DNA of 64,000 nt from Streptomyces diastaticus subsp. diastaticus (GTDB lineage Bacteria > Actinomycetota > Actinomycetes > Streptomycetales > Streptomycetaceae), in assembly GCF_011170125.1 (NCBI RefSeq), contig NZ_BLLN01000005.1, positions 1,922,001-1,986,000 of the forward strand, in the 5' to 3' direction. Made by a program: the position numbers and the translations under genes. The notes below the pieces were generated by a model, which was not told where the DNA came from, ran no database searches, and was given only the letters and a program-made list of their open reading frames with translations. Shown here piece by piece: positions 26,121 to 36,954 of the stretch (its first letter is position 1; each line of letters opens with the position of its first letter).

Positions 26121-28007
26121 TTGAGTACGGTTTCCCCCAGCACCGACGGCTCCCGCAGCCGTCCCAGAGCCCTCCACCGCTTCCTCAGACGCGCGCTCGC
26201 CGTGCTCGTCGGCCTCGCGGTGCCGTTCACCGGCATGGTCGGCCTCGCTGCCCCCACCCAGGCCGCCGAGGCCGCCGCCGACCCCAGCGCCTCCTACACC
26301 AGGACGCAGGACTGGGGCAGCGGCTTCGAGGGGAAGTGGACGGTGAAGAACACCGGCACGGCCCCGCTGAACGGATGGACCCTGGAGTGGGACTTCCCCG
26401 CCGGCACCAAGGTGACCTCGGCCTGGGACGCCGACGTCACCAACAACGGTGACCACTGGACCGCCAAGAACAAGAGCTGGGCGGGGAGCCTCGCCCCCGG
26501 CGCCTCGGTCAGCTTCGGCTTCAACGGCACCGGCCCCGGCACCCCCTCGGGCTGCAAGCTCAACGGCGCCTCCTGCGACGGCGGCAGCGTCCCCGGCGAC
26601 ACCCCGCCCACCGCGCCCGGCACCCCCACCGCCTCCGACGTCACCGAGAGCTCGGTGAAGCTCTCCTGGAAGGCGGCCACCGACGACAAGGGCGTGAAGA
26701 ACTACGACGTCCTGCGCGACGGCGCCAAGGTCGCCACCGTCACCGCCACCACCTGGACCGACCAGGGCCTGACCGCCGGCACCGACTACTCCTACTCGGT
26801 CCAGGCCCGCGACACCGCCGACCAGACCGGACCGGTCAGCGCCCCCGTCAAGGTCACCACCCGCGGCGAGGGCCCCGGACCGGGCCCCGGCCCCGGTGAG
26901 AAGATCAACCTCGGCTACTTCACCGAGTGGGGCGTCTACGGACGCAACTACCACGTCAAGAACCTGGTCACCTCCGGCTCCGCCGAGAAGATCACCCACA
27001 TCAACTACTCCTTCGGCAACGTCCAGGGGGGCAAGTGCACCATCGGTGACAGCTTCGCCGCCTACGACAAGGCCTACACCGCCGCCGAGTCGGTGGACGG
27101 CGTCGCCGACACCTGGGACCAGCCGCTGCGCGGCAACTTCAACCAGCTCCGCAAGCTCAAGGCCAAGTACCCGCACATCAAGGTCCTCTGGTCCTTCGGC
27201 GGCTGGACCTGGTCCGGCGGCTTCACCGACGCGGTGAAGAACCCGGCGGCCTTCGCCAAGTCCTGCCACGACCTGGTCGAGGACCCGCGCTGGGCCGACG
27301 TCTTCGACGGCATCGACCTCGACTGGGAGTACCCCAACGCCTGCGGGCTGAGCTGCGACAGCTCCGGCCCGGCCGCGCTGACGGACATGGTCCGCGCGAT
27401 GCGCGCCCAGTTCGGCTCCGACCTGGTCACCGCCGCCATCACCGCCGACGCCAGTTCCGGCGGCAAGCTCGACGCCGCCGACTACGCGGGCGCCGCCCAG
27501 TACTTCGACTGGTACAACGTGATGACGTACGACTTCTTCGGTGCCTGGGACAAGACCGGGCCGACCGCGCCGCACTCGGCCCTGACCTCCTACACCGGCA
27601 TACCCAAGGCCGACTTCACCTCGGCGGCCGCCATCGCCAAGCTCAAGGCGAAGGGCGTCCCGGCGAGCAAACTGCTCCTCGGCATCGGCTTCTACGGCCG
27701 CGGCTGGACCGGCGTCACCCAGGACGCCCCGGGCGGCACCGCCACCGGCCCGGCCACCGGCACCTACGAGGCGGGCATCGAGGACTACAAGGTCCTCAAG
27801 AACACCTGCCCCGCCACCGGCACCGTCGGGGGCACCTCCTACGCCAAGTGCGGCAGCGACTGGTGGAGCTACGACACCCCCGCCACCGTGAAGACCAAGA
27901 TGACCTGGGCCAAGGACCAGGGCCTCGGCGGTGCCTTCTTCTGGGAGTTCAGCGGCGACACCGCCAACGGCGAACTGGTCTCCGCGATCGACTCCGGCCT
28001 GCGCTGA
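26121..28007 (+). CDS. Secreted GH18 chitinase with CBM2 and FnIII (copy 2)
   Basis: 628 residues, same architecture as copy 1: signal peptide ending PTQA (about 49), CBM2 (about 58-152), FnIII (about 163-248), a Gly-Pro linker (GPGPGPGPG) and GH18 with DGIDLDWE ending at catalytic Glu403. TTG 26121 with GAGGAG is used as in copy 1; an in-frame GTG at 26061 is not conserved in the other copy. The proteins are clearly homologous throughout but diverged in the CBM and in surface loops, so they may differ in substrate form. The leader peptide has LRRALAV rather than the Tat-like SRRGLAA. Confidence 0.94.
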   Translation: MSTVSPSTDGSRSRPRALHRFLRRALAVLVGLAVPFTGMVGLAAPTQAAEAAADPSASYTRTQDWGSGFEGKWTVKNTGTAPLNGWTLEWDFPAGTKVTSAWDADVTNNGDHWTAKNKSWAGSLAPGASVSFGFNGTGPGTPSGCKLNGASCDGGSVPGDTPPTAPGTPTASDVTESSVKLSWKAATDDKGVKNYDVLRDGAKVATVTATTWTDQGLTAGTDYSYSVQARDTADQTGPVSAPVKVTTRGEGPGPGPGPGEKINLGYFTEWGVYGRNYHVKNLVTSGSAEKITHINYSFGNVQGGKCTIGDSFAAYDKAYTAAESVDGVADTWDQPLRGNFNQLRKLKAKYPHIKVLWSFGGWTWSGGFTDAVKNPAAFAKSCHDLVEDPRWADVFDGIDLDWEYPNACGLSCDSSGPAALTDMVRAMRAQFGSDLVTAAITADASSGGKLDAADYAGAAQYFDWYNVMTYDFFGAWDKTGPTAPHSALTSYTGIPKADFTSAAAIAKLKAKGVPASKLLLGIGFYGRGWTGVTQDAPGGTATGPATGTYEAGIEDYKVLKNTCPATGTVGGTSYAKCGSDWWSYDTPATVKTKMTWAKDQGLGGAFFWEFSGDTANGELVSAIDSGLR

Positions 28008-28064
28008 CCGGGAGCCCCGCGGGCCGGCGCCCCGCCTGCTCCCCCGCACCACCTCCCCCGGACG

Positions 28065-28081
28065 CCGGGGGGACGGGAACG
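28065..28081 (+). terminator. Possible chitinase 2 terminator
   Basis: Seven-bp stem CCCCCGG/CCGGGGG with a 3-base loop, 57 bases after the stop; weak compared with others in the window. Confidence 0.45.
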
Positions 28082-28131
28082 CCCCCCGTCCCCCCGGCTC
28101 TTCTCGTACCCGGCGCCTGTCCCCGGGCATG

Positions 28132-28160
28132 AAAAAAGCCCCTCCCCGCGAGGGAAGGGC
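28132..28160 (-). terminator. Intrinsic terminator of the DUF2550 gene
   Basis: On the minus strand a 9-bp stem (28152-28160 with 28138-28146, one G-T pair) is followed by TTTTTT (complement of 28132-28137), about 40 bases after the stop. Confidence 0.85.
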
Positions 28161-28202
28161 CGCCGTGTCGCACCCACCAGGGCCGTCCGGTCAGGGTCCC
28201 GC

Positions 28203-28649
28203 TCAGGCCACGTTGACCCGCTGCCCCGGAGGCGCCGCCTCCAGCCAGGCCAGGAACCCGGTCAGGGCGTCCTCGCTCATCGCCAGCTCCAGGCGTACGC
28301 CGCGATGGCGGCAGCCGAGCACGAGCGCGTCGGAGAGGAGCGCCAGCTCCTCCTCGCCCTCGGGAGCACGCCGGTCGACCACCTCGATCGCCGAACGCTC
28401 CAGCATCCGTTTGGGACGCGGAGAGTACGAGAAGACCCGGTACCACTCGACGCGGTCCCCGTTGTAGCGGGCCACCCCGTACTGCCAGCCCTTGCCGCTC
28501 GAGTCGCCCTTGTCGGGGGCGTCCCAGCGCAGCGAGCAGTCGAACGTGCCGCCCGACCGCTGGATCAGGCGGCGCCGCAGTCCGAAGACCAACAGCCCCA
28601 GGGTGACGAGCACGATCACCAGTCCGCAGACAAGCAGAGCGAGGAGCAT
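28203..28649 (-). CDS. DUF2550 membrane-anchored protein
   Basis: 148-residue protein with one N-terminal transmembrane helix (LLALLVCGLVIVLVTLGLLVFGL) and a soluble domain containing CSLRWD, GWQYGVARYNGD and EWYRVFSYSPRP, characteristic of DUF2550. In Actinobacteria, including Mycobacterium, it regularly follows atpC, but no function is established. ATG 28649 is nine bases from AGGAGG; GTG 28655 is too close to it. It is separated from atpC by a 25-bp terminator, so it has its own transcript despite the conserved neighbourhood. Confidence 0.85.
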   Translation of the reverse strand: MLLALLVCGLVIVLVTLGLLVFGLRRRLIQRSGGTFDCSLRWDAPDKGDSSGKGWQYGVARYNGDRVEWYRVFSYSPRPKRMLERSAIEVVDRRAPEGEEELALLSDALVLGCRHRGVRLELAMSEDALTGFLAWLEAAPPGQRVNVA

Positions 28650-28699
28650 CGGCACCGACCTCCTCGTCTTCCGTAGCGGAACTCGTTTCTCACCTGCAT

Positions 28700-28753
28700 C
28701 GCCTCAGCCGCGGCACGGTCCGGAGACTTCCGGACCGTGCCGCGGCTGAGGCG
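28700..28753 (-). terminator. ATP synthase operon terminator, 25-bp perfect stem
   Basis: Arms 28700-28724 and 28729-28753 are perfectly complementary with a 4-base loop, 22 bases after the atpC stop. No T-tract follows. Confidence 0.85.
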
Positions 28754-28775
28754 CGTCGTCGACTTCAGCGCCCGG

Positions 28776-29150
28776 TCAGCGCGAGGCCACCGCCCGCAGG
28801 CGGACGTCGGCACGGCGATGGGCGGCCTCGTCGGCCTCCGCCTTCGCACGCTCCAGCGCCCGCTCCGCACGCTCGACGTCGATCTCGCCGGACAGCTCGG
28901 CAATCTCCGCCAGCACCGACAGCTTGTCGTCGGCGAAGGACAGGAAACCACCGTGCACCGCGGCCGCGACGGTCTTGCCGTCGGCGGTGCGGATGGTCAC
29001 GGGGCCCGATTCCAGCACACCCAGCAGCGGCTGGTGACCGGGCATGATGCCGACGTCGCCGGTGGTCAGACGTGCCACGACCAGGGTGGCCTCGCCGGAC
29101 CAGACGCTGCGGTCCGCGGCGACCAGCTCGACATGCAGCTCAGCAGCCAA
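28776..29150 (-). CDS. atpC: F1Fo ATP synthase subunit epsilon
   Basis: 124 residues: N-terminal beta sandwich (AELHVELVAADRSVWSGEA, TGDVGIMPGHQPLLGVL) and C-terminal helical pair rich in Glu, Arg and Ala that can brake rotation. Last gene of the operon; 150 bp from atpD, a gap that holds a strong hairpin. Confidence 0.96.
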   Translation of the reverse strand: MAAELHVELVAADRSVWSGEATLVVARLTTGDVGIMPGHQPLLGVLESGPVTIRTADGKTVAAAVHGGFLSFADDKLSVLAEIAELSGEIDVERAERALERAKAEADEAAHRRADVRLRAVASR

Positions 29151-29213
29151 GAGGGGCTCCTCGGGTCACCACCCGGCGGGTCGGCCGGGTGTTGGGACGA
29201 ATTCTAGTGGGCT

Positions 29214-29268
29214 CCGGACGGAGGCCGGCGGCCGCCCCGCGAGGGGCGGGCCGCGGCCCTCCGTCCGG
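29214..29268 (-). terminator. Hairpin between atpD and atpC
   Basis: Near-complete inverted repeat of about 25 bp per arm with a GCGA apex, centred in the atpD-atpC gap. It could attenuate or process the message so that less epsilon is made per beta subunit. Confidence 0.6.
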
Positions 29269-29303
29269 TCGGGTCGAGGGGCCGGTCACCCGGCCCGCCG
29301 ACT

Positions 29304-31663
<2,360 letters not shown>

Positions 31664-31683
31664 GAGTCAGGTCCCTTCCGTCG

Positions 31684-33276
31684 TCACTTGGCCGCGGTCG
31701 TCGGAGCGTCCTCGCCAAGAAGCGTGCCGTCCGAGGTCTCGAACTGCTTCTTGAACGCGGCGATGGCGTCGCCGACCGCCACGAGGGTGTCGTCCGACAT
31801 CTTGCCGCCCTCCTTGATGGAGGTCATGAGGCCCTGCTCCTGGCGGTGCAGGTAGTCGAGGAGCTCGCGCTCGAAGCGGCGCACGTCCTCGACCGGCACG
31901 TCGTCCATCTTGCCGGTGGTACCGGCCCAGACGGAGACGACCTGGTCCTCGGTGGGCATCGGCTGGTACTGGTCCTGCTTGAGCAGTTCCACCAGACGCT
32001 GACCGCGGGCGAGCTGCTGCTTGGACGCGGCGTCCAGGTCCGAGCCGAAGGTCGCGAAGGCCTCCATCTCACGGAACTGGGCGAGGTCCAGACGCAGTCG
32101 GCCGGAGACCTGCTTCATCGCCTTGTGCTGGGCGGAACCACCCACGCGGGAGACGGAGATACCGACGTTCAGGGCCGGACGCTGGCCGGCGTTGAACAGG
32201 TCGGACTCCAGGAAGCACTGGCCGTCGGTGATGGAGATGACGTTGGTCGGGATGAACGCCGAGACGTCGTTCGCCTTGGTCTCGACGATCGGCAGACCGG
32301 TCATCGAGCCCGCGCCCATGTCGTCGGAGAGCTTGGCGCAGCGCTCCAGCAGACGGGAGTGGACGTAGAAGACGTCACCGGGGTACGCCTCGCGGCCCGG
32401 CGGGCGGCGCAGCAGCAGGGAGACGGCGCGGTAGGCGTCGGCCTGCTTCGAGAGGTCGTCGAAGATGATGAGGACGTGCTTGCCCTCGTACATCCACTGC
32501 TGGCCGATGGCCGAACCGGTGTAGGGCGCCAGGTACTTGAAGCCGGCCGGGTCGGACGCCGGGGCGGCGACGATGGTCGTGTACTCCAGCGCGCCGGCCT
32601 CTTCCAGGGCGCCGCGCACGGAGGCGACGGTCGAGCCCTTCTGGCCGATGGCGACGTAGATGCAGCGGACCTGCTTGTTCACGTCGCCCGAGCGCCAGTT
32701 GTCGCGCTGGTTGATGATCGTGTCGACGGCCAGCGCGGTCTTGCCGGTCTGCCGGTCACCGATGATCAGCTGGCGCTGACCGCGGCCGATCGGCGTCATG
32801 GCGTCGACGGCCTTGTAGCCGGTCTCCATCGGCTCGTGCACCGACTTGCGCTGCATGACCGTCGGGGCCTGCAGCTCGAGGGCGCGGCGACCGGTGGACT
32901 CGATCTCGCCGAGGCCGTCGATCGGCTGCCCGAGCGGGTCGACCACGCGGCCGAGGTAACCCTCGCCCACGGGCACGGAGAGGACCTCACCGGTACGGGT
33001 GACCGGCTGCCCCTCCTCGACACCGCTGAACTCGCCGAGGACGATGGCACCGATCTCGCGCTCCTCGAGGTTGAGGGCGAGACCGAGGGTGCCGTCCTCG
33101 AACTTGAGCAGCTCGTTGGCCATGGCCGAGGGAAGACCCTCGACCTTGGCGATACCGTCGCCGGCGACGGTGACCGTACCGACCTCCTCGCGCGAGGCCG
33201 CGTCCGGCTTGTACGCCTGGACAAAGTTCTCCAGCGCGTCCCGGATCTCCTCCGGCCGGATCGTGAGCTCCGCCAT
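31684..33276 (-). CDS. atpA: F1Fo ATP synthase subunit alpha
   Basis: 530 residues, non-catalytic nucleotide-binding subunit. P-loop GDRQTGKT (173-180), [13 protein letters not shown] motif, and arginine finger within the latter. The C-terminal tail (about 25 residues after the last conserved helix) is longer than in E. coli, as is usual in Actinobacteria. 136 bp separate it from atpH, the widest gap among the core genes. Confidence 0.98.
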   Translation of the reverse strand: MAELTIRPEEIRDALENFVQAYKPDAASREEVGTVTVAGDGIAKVEGLPSAMANELLKFEDGTLGLALNLEEREIGAIVLGEFSGVEEGQPVTRTGEVLSVPVGEGYLGRVVDPLGQPIDGLGEIESTGRRALELQAPTVMQRKSVHEPMETGYKAVDAMTPIGRGQRQLIIGDRQTGKTALAVDTIINQRDNWRSGDVNKQVRCIYVAIGQKGSTVASVRGALEEAGALEYTTIVAAPASDPAGFKYLAPYTGSAIGQQWMYEGKHVLIIFDDLSKQADAYRAVSLLLRRPPGREAYPGDVFYVHSRLLERCAKLSDDMGAGSMTGLPIVETKANDVSAFIPTNVISITDGQCFLESDLFNAGQRPALNVGISVSRVGGSAQHKAMKQVSGRLRLDLAQFREMEAFATFGSDLDAASKQQLARGQRLVELLKQDQYQPMPTEDQVVSVWAGTTGKMDDVPVEDVRRFERELLDYLHRQEQGLMTSIKEGGKMSDDTLVAVGDAIAAFKKQFETSDGTLLGEDAPTTAAK

Positions 33277-33412
33277 CTGGGTTCCCTGCTCTCCTTGTTG
33301 GGCCCGAAGTTCTTAGGGGGATCTGGGGGCTCCCCCAGAAACTCTGCATCTCTGCACGGCCCAACTCGGGCCGTTGATCTTGCTTCTGTTCTCTGACCGG
33401 GTACGTCCGGCG

Positions 33413-34228
33413 TCAGCCGGCCATCCGCCGACTCGCCTCGTCGAGACGGTCCGCGATGGAGCCGTTGATGACCTCGTCACCGACGTGGACCTTGATGCCG
33501 CCGACGACGGCGGGGTCCACCTCCAGGTTGAGGTGCATCGGGCGGCCGTAGAGCTTGGCCAGGGACGCGCCCAGGCGCTGCTTCTGCGGCTCGCTCAGCG
33601 GCACCGCCGAGGTCACCGTGGCGACCATCCGCCCGCGGCGCGCGGCGGCCAGCCGGGACAGGGACTCGAGTCCCTCTTCCAGGCTACGGCCACGCGGCCG
33701 GGTGACGAGCCGGGTGATCAGCCGGACCGTGACCTTGTCGGCACGGGTGCCGAGAAGGGAGTCCAGCAGCCCGGCCTTGGCGGCGTCCGAGGCGGCGGTG
33801 TCCGTGAGGGCGGCCCGCAGCGCGCTGTTGGAAGAGACGATCCGGGAGAACCGGAACACCTCGTCCTCCACGCTGTCGAGGGCGCCACGGCGCTGGGCCT
33901 CGGTGAGGTCGGCGTCGGCGGCCAGCTCCTCCAGGGCGTCCACCAGGTCGCGCGAACGCGACCAGCGGGTGCGCACCATGCCGGCCACCAGGTCGGCGGT
34001 GGTACCGCTGACCTGGCCGCCGAGGAGGCGCTCGACGAGCTGGGCCTTGGCCGCGCCCTCCTGCGCCGGGTCGGTGAGAACCCGGCGCAGCGAGACCTCG
34101 CGGTGGAGCAGCGCGGTGACGTCGGCCAGCTCGGCGGCGAGCGAGCCGGCGTCGACGGACGGGGTGTCCGTCAGCGCGTCGAGACGCTCACGTGCGGCAG
34201 CCAGTGCCTCTCGGCTCGCTCCGTTCAT
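33413..34228 (-). CDS. atpH: F1Fo ATP synthase subunit delta, with duplicated segment
   Basis: 271 residues, about 95 more than E. coli delta. Residues 47-104 (SLRRVLTDPAQ..., DLVDALEELA) align by eye with 137-194 (ALRAALTDTAA..., EEGLESLSRLA), a period of 90 residues, so the length comes from an internal duplication of the N-terminal helical domain. The C-terminal part (LNLEVDPAVVGGIKVHVGD) is standard. Joins F1 to the b-subunit stalk. Its start overlaps the atpF stop by four bases. Confidence 0.95.
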   Translation of the reverse strand: MNGASREALAAARERLDALTDTPSVDAGSLAAELADVTALLHREVSLRRVLTDPAQEGAAKAQLVERLLGGQVSGTTADLVAGMVRTRWSRSRDLVDALEELAADADLTEAQRRGALDSVEDEVFRFSRIVSSNSALRAALTDTAASDAAKAGLLDSLLGTRADKVTVRLITRLVTRPRGRSLEEGLESLSRLAAARRGRMVATVTSAVPLSEPQKQRLGASLAKLYGRPMHLNLEVDPAVVGGIKVHVGDEVINGSIADRLDEASRRMAG

Positions 34229-34770
34229 CGCGTGGCCTCGGCCTTCGTCGCGGCGTCGTCCAGTCCGTCGAGGAACCGGTCGATGGTGCGGCTCTGGCGG
34301 GCGTGCTCCTCCAGCGACTCACCGACGATCTTGCCGGCGAGCTCGGTGGCGAGCTGGCCCACGTCCTGCCGCAGCGACTGCGCGGCAGCCTTGCGGTCGG
34401 CCTCGATCTGCGTGTGACCGGCGGCGATGATCTCCTCGCGCTGGCGCTGGCCTTCCGCGCGCATCTCGGCGATGAGCGTGGCGCCCTGCTCCTGTGCCTC
34501 GGAGCGCAGCCGCGCCGCCTCGTGGCGGGCCTCGGCGAGCTGTGCCTTGTACTGCTCCAGCACGCTCTGGGCCTCGACCTGAGCCGCCTCGGCCTCCTCG
34601 ATGCCACCGACGATCTTGTCGTGGCGCTCGTCCAGGACCTTGTTGATGCTCGGAAGCAGCTTCTTGGCGAAGACGAAGAAGATGATGGCGAAGCAGAGCA
34701 GGCCGATGACGACCTCGGGCCAGACCGGGAGCAGAGGGTTCTGCGGTTCCTCGGCAGCCAGGTACATCAT
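34225..34770 (-). CDS. atpF: F1Fo ATP synthase subunit b
   Basis: 181 residues: one N-terminal membrane helix (WPEVVIGLLCFAIIFFVFA, about 17-35) and a long charged helix forming the peripheral stalk. Unlike Mycobacterium, b and delta are separate genes. ATG 34770 (or the adjacent ATG 34767) follows AAAGG. Confidence 0.96.
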   Translation of the reverse strand: MMYLAAEEPQNPLLPVWPEVVIGLLCFAIIFFVFAKKLLPSINKVLDERHDKIVGGIEEAEAAQVEAQSVLEQYKAQLAEARHEAARLRSEAQEQGATLIAEMRAEGQRQREEIIAAGHTQIEADRKAAAQSLRQDVGQLATELAGKIVGESLEEHARQSRTIDRFLDGLDDAATKAEATR

Positions 34771-34815
34771 GGTGGACCTTTCTGTCTTGATCGGGCTTTA
34801 GGACCGAACCGCCAC

Positions 34816-35106
<291 letters not shown>

Positions 35107-35135
35107 TTAGGGGTGGTGGAGGTGGCTTCGGTCGC

Positions 35136-35945
35136 TCAGTGCGCTTCTTCGAGCGCCTGGGACAGGTAGGTCGCGGTCAGCACGGTGAACACGTAGGCCT
35201 GGAGCGCCTGGATGAACATCTCGAAGACGGTCAGGACCAGGGTCAGCGCGAACGACGCGGTGGCGTAGACCGTGCCGAGCAGGGTACCGAGCATGTACCA
35301 CGTGGCGATCGTGAAGATCAGGATCAGGATGTGACCCGCGAACATGTTCGCGAAGAGCCGGACCGCCAGGGTGAAGGGACGAACGAAGATGTTCGACACG
35401 AACTCGATCGGCGTCAGGATGACGTAGATCGGCTTGGGCAGGCCGCTGGGCACGCAGAGGTTGCGGATGCCACCGACGAAACCGTTCGTCTTGAAGGTCA
35501 CCGTCATGTAGACGATCCACACCATGAGGGCGAGACCGACCGGGAAGGCGATGACCGAGTTGACCGGGAACTGCGCCAGCGGGATCAGCGCCCACAGGTT
35601 CAGGATCCAGACGAAGAAGAAGAGGGAGACCAGGAAGGGGACGAAGGGCTCGCCCTTCTTGCCGATCGTCTCCCGGGCGATGCCGCTCCGGACGAAGTCG
35701 TACAGGATCTCCGCGACCATCTGGAACTTGCCCGGCACCAGCTTCGGCTTCGCGAACGCCGCCCAGAAGAAGGCGAGGATGACCACCGTGCCGATCAGGG
35801 CCAGCAGCATCGGCTTGTTGAAGTCGACCGGCCCGACGCTGAAGATCGGGTCGAACAAGAACGACCACACGCTCGGAGCCGGGAAACCGCAATCCTTGAA
35901 GAGGTGGCAGTCGGTCTCGAAGGCGAGCAACTGGTCACTACTCAC
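35136..35945 (-). CDS. atpB: F1Fo ATP synthase subunit a
   Basis: 269 residues, five to six membrane helices; the essential proton-channel arginine is in LAVRLFANMFAGH. GTG 35945 (SSDQLLAFETDCH) was chosen because AAGGAG lies six bases upstream; the frame continues 22 codons further without conservation. Separated from atpI by 270 bp with a hairpin. Confidence 0.95.
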   Translation of the reverse strand: MSSDQLLAFETDCHLFKDCGFPAPSVWSFLFDPIFSVGPVDFNKPMLLALIGTVVILAFFWAAFAKPKLVPGKFQMVAEILYDFVRSGIARETIGKKGEPFVPFLVSLFFFVWILNLWALIPLAQFPVNSVIAFPVGLALMVWIVYMTVTFKTNGFVGGIRNLCVPSGLPKPIYVILTPIEFVSNIFVRPFTLAVRLFANMFAGHILILIFTIATWYMLGTLLGTVYATASFALTLVLTVFEMFIQALQAYVFTVLTATYLSQALEEAH

Positions 35946-36178
35946 CGCGAGCTCCTTCGATATGACGCATAGGTACGGCTTCCTCGATGTGTCGGCGTGG
36001 GACAGGACCACATGGCGGCACTGGACTGGGTGTCGCGGGAGGACGGAGCGTCCGGCGTGACGGCACTGGGCCCCGAAAAGACGTGGGCTGGATCAGGTGT
36101 CGTCCCGCACAACACCCGCTGCTCCGCACGAATCGCTCTCGGCGACGGACGATAGCAGCCTTCGGGTGCGGACTTTAT

Positions 36179-36202
36179 CCGGCCCCTACTTACGGGGGCC
36201 GG
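36179..36202 (-). terminator. Hairpin between atpI and atpB
   Basis: Perfect 8-bp stem CCGGCCCC/GGGGCCGG with 8-base loop, starting 14 bases after the atpI stop. No T-tract. It may partly uncouple atpI from the structural genes. Confidence 0.6.
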
Positions 36203-36216
36203 CTCCATCGCGCCCA

Positions 36217-36645
36217 TCAGCGACGCTCCGGCCCGGCCGGGGCGTCCTCTGATTCGGTCTCGACGTACAGGGTCTTGACGCGGGTGTGCGCCCACGCCTG
36301 TCCGGCGATCCACACGAGCACGCAGGCGAGCATCGTGAGGCCGAACACCCGTCCGTCCATGAACGTCGCGTCACGGAAGACCGCGAGCAGGATCGCCATC
36401 ACCAGGATCTGGGTCGTGTAGACCAGCAGTCCGGCAGCCATGAACAGCTCCGACCACCGTCGTCCGATCACACTCATCGCCTTCAGCCCCACACCGAAGA
36501 AGGCGAGGGTGAGGACGGTGCCGACGGCGCCCCCGATGGCACCCTGCGCCCCCACCGTGATGCCGCCGATGAGGGTGCCCAGCAGTCCGGCACCGAATGA
36601 CGGGATCGCGGCGCCGCGCAGAATTCGGGCGTCGTTCGACAGCAT
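36217..36645 (-). CDS. atpI: AtpI-like ATP synthase assembly protein
   Basis: 142 residues with four hydrophobic helices, the usual AtpI arrangement; first gene of the atp operon. AtpI helps c-ring assembly or magnesium supply in other bacteria. The acidic tail (ETESEDAPAGPERR) is variable. Upstream region carries the operon promoter and candidate Rex and Crp sites. Confidence 0.9.
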   Translation of the reverse strand: MLSNDARILRGAAIPSFGAGLLGTLIGGITVGAQGAIGGAVGTVLTLAFFGVGLKAMSVIGRRWSELFMAAGLLVYTTQILVMAILLAVFRDATFMDGRVFGLTMLACVLVWIAGQAWAHTRVKTLYVETESEDAPAGPERR

Positions 36646-36769
36646 GAGTGGATCTCCAGCAGGTGACAGAGAGAGACGGACCTGAGGGCGTACCGAGCGT
36701 AGACGGAGCGCTGAGCGCTCCGGACCCGACCCGTCACTTGCGGGCCGCTCACCCTCAAGGTCGAGCTCT

Positions 36770-36785
36770 CGTGAACGGTATCACA
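36770..36785. promoter_or_regulatory. Candidate Rex operator upstream of atpI
   Basis: CGTGAACGGTATCACA matches 12 of 16 positions of the Rex operator TGTGAACGCGTTCACA, with both outer half-sites (GTGA/TCAC) intact. Rex senses NADH/NAD+ and is reported to control respiratory genes, including, as I recall, the atp cluster in S. avermitilis. Confidence 0.6.
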
Positions 36786-36816
36786 AGCTTTTTGATGAGT
36801 CTTTTACTCGGCAGGT

Positions 36817-36830
36817 GTGCCACCTGTCAC
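36817..36830. promoter_or_regulatory. Candidate Crp site upstream of atpI
   Basis: GTGCCACCTGTCAC fits the Streptomyces Crp motif GTG-N6-GNCAC on both strands, within a longer palindrome-like stretch at 36815-36832 (GTGTG...CACAC). It lies about 30 bp from the Rex-like site. Confidence 0.5.
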
Positions 36831-36954
36831 ACGTGAGGGGTAACCCGCGCGTATGTGCGCGACGCGTGGCACATTGCCTGGTAATGCGCATTTTGCCTGT
36901 TCGGGTGTGCGAGAACGGACCCGCCCCGGCGGCGCCGGGACCACGGCGCGGGCG

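Larger units (their letters stand above)
36646..36954 (-). promoter_or_regulatory. Control region of the atp operon
   Basis: 309 bp between wecA-like and atpI. It is more A+T-rich at 36780-36815 than its surroundings. Two palindromic sites listed separately lie 125-190 bp upstream of atpI. I could not fix a single -10/-35 pair with confidence. Confidence 0.6.
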
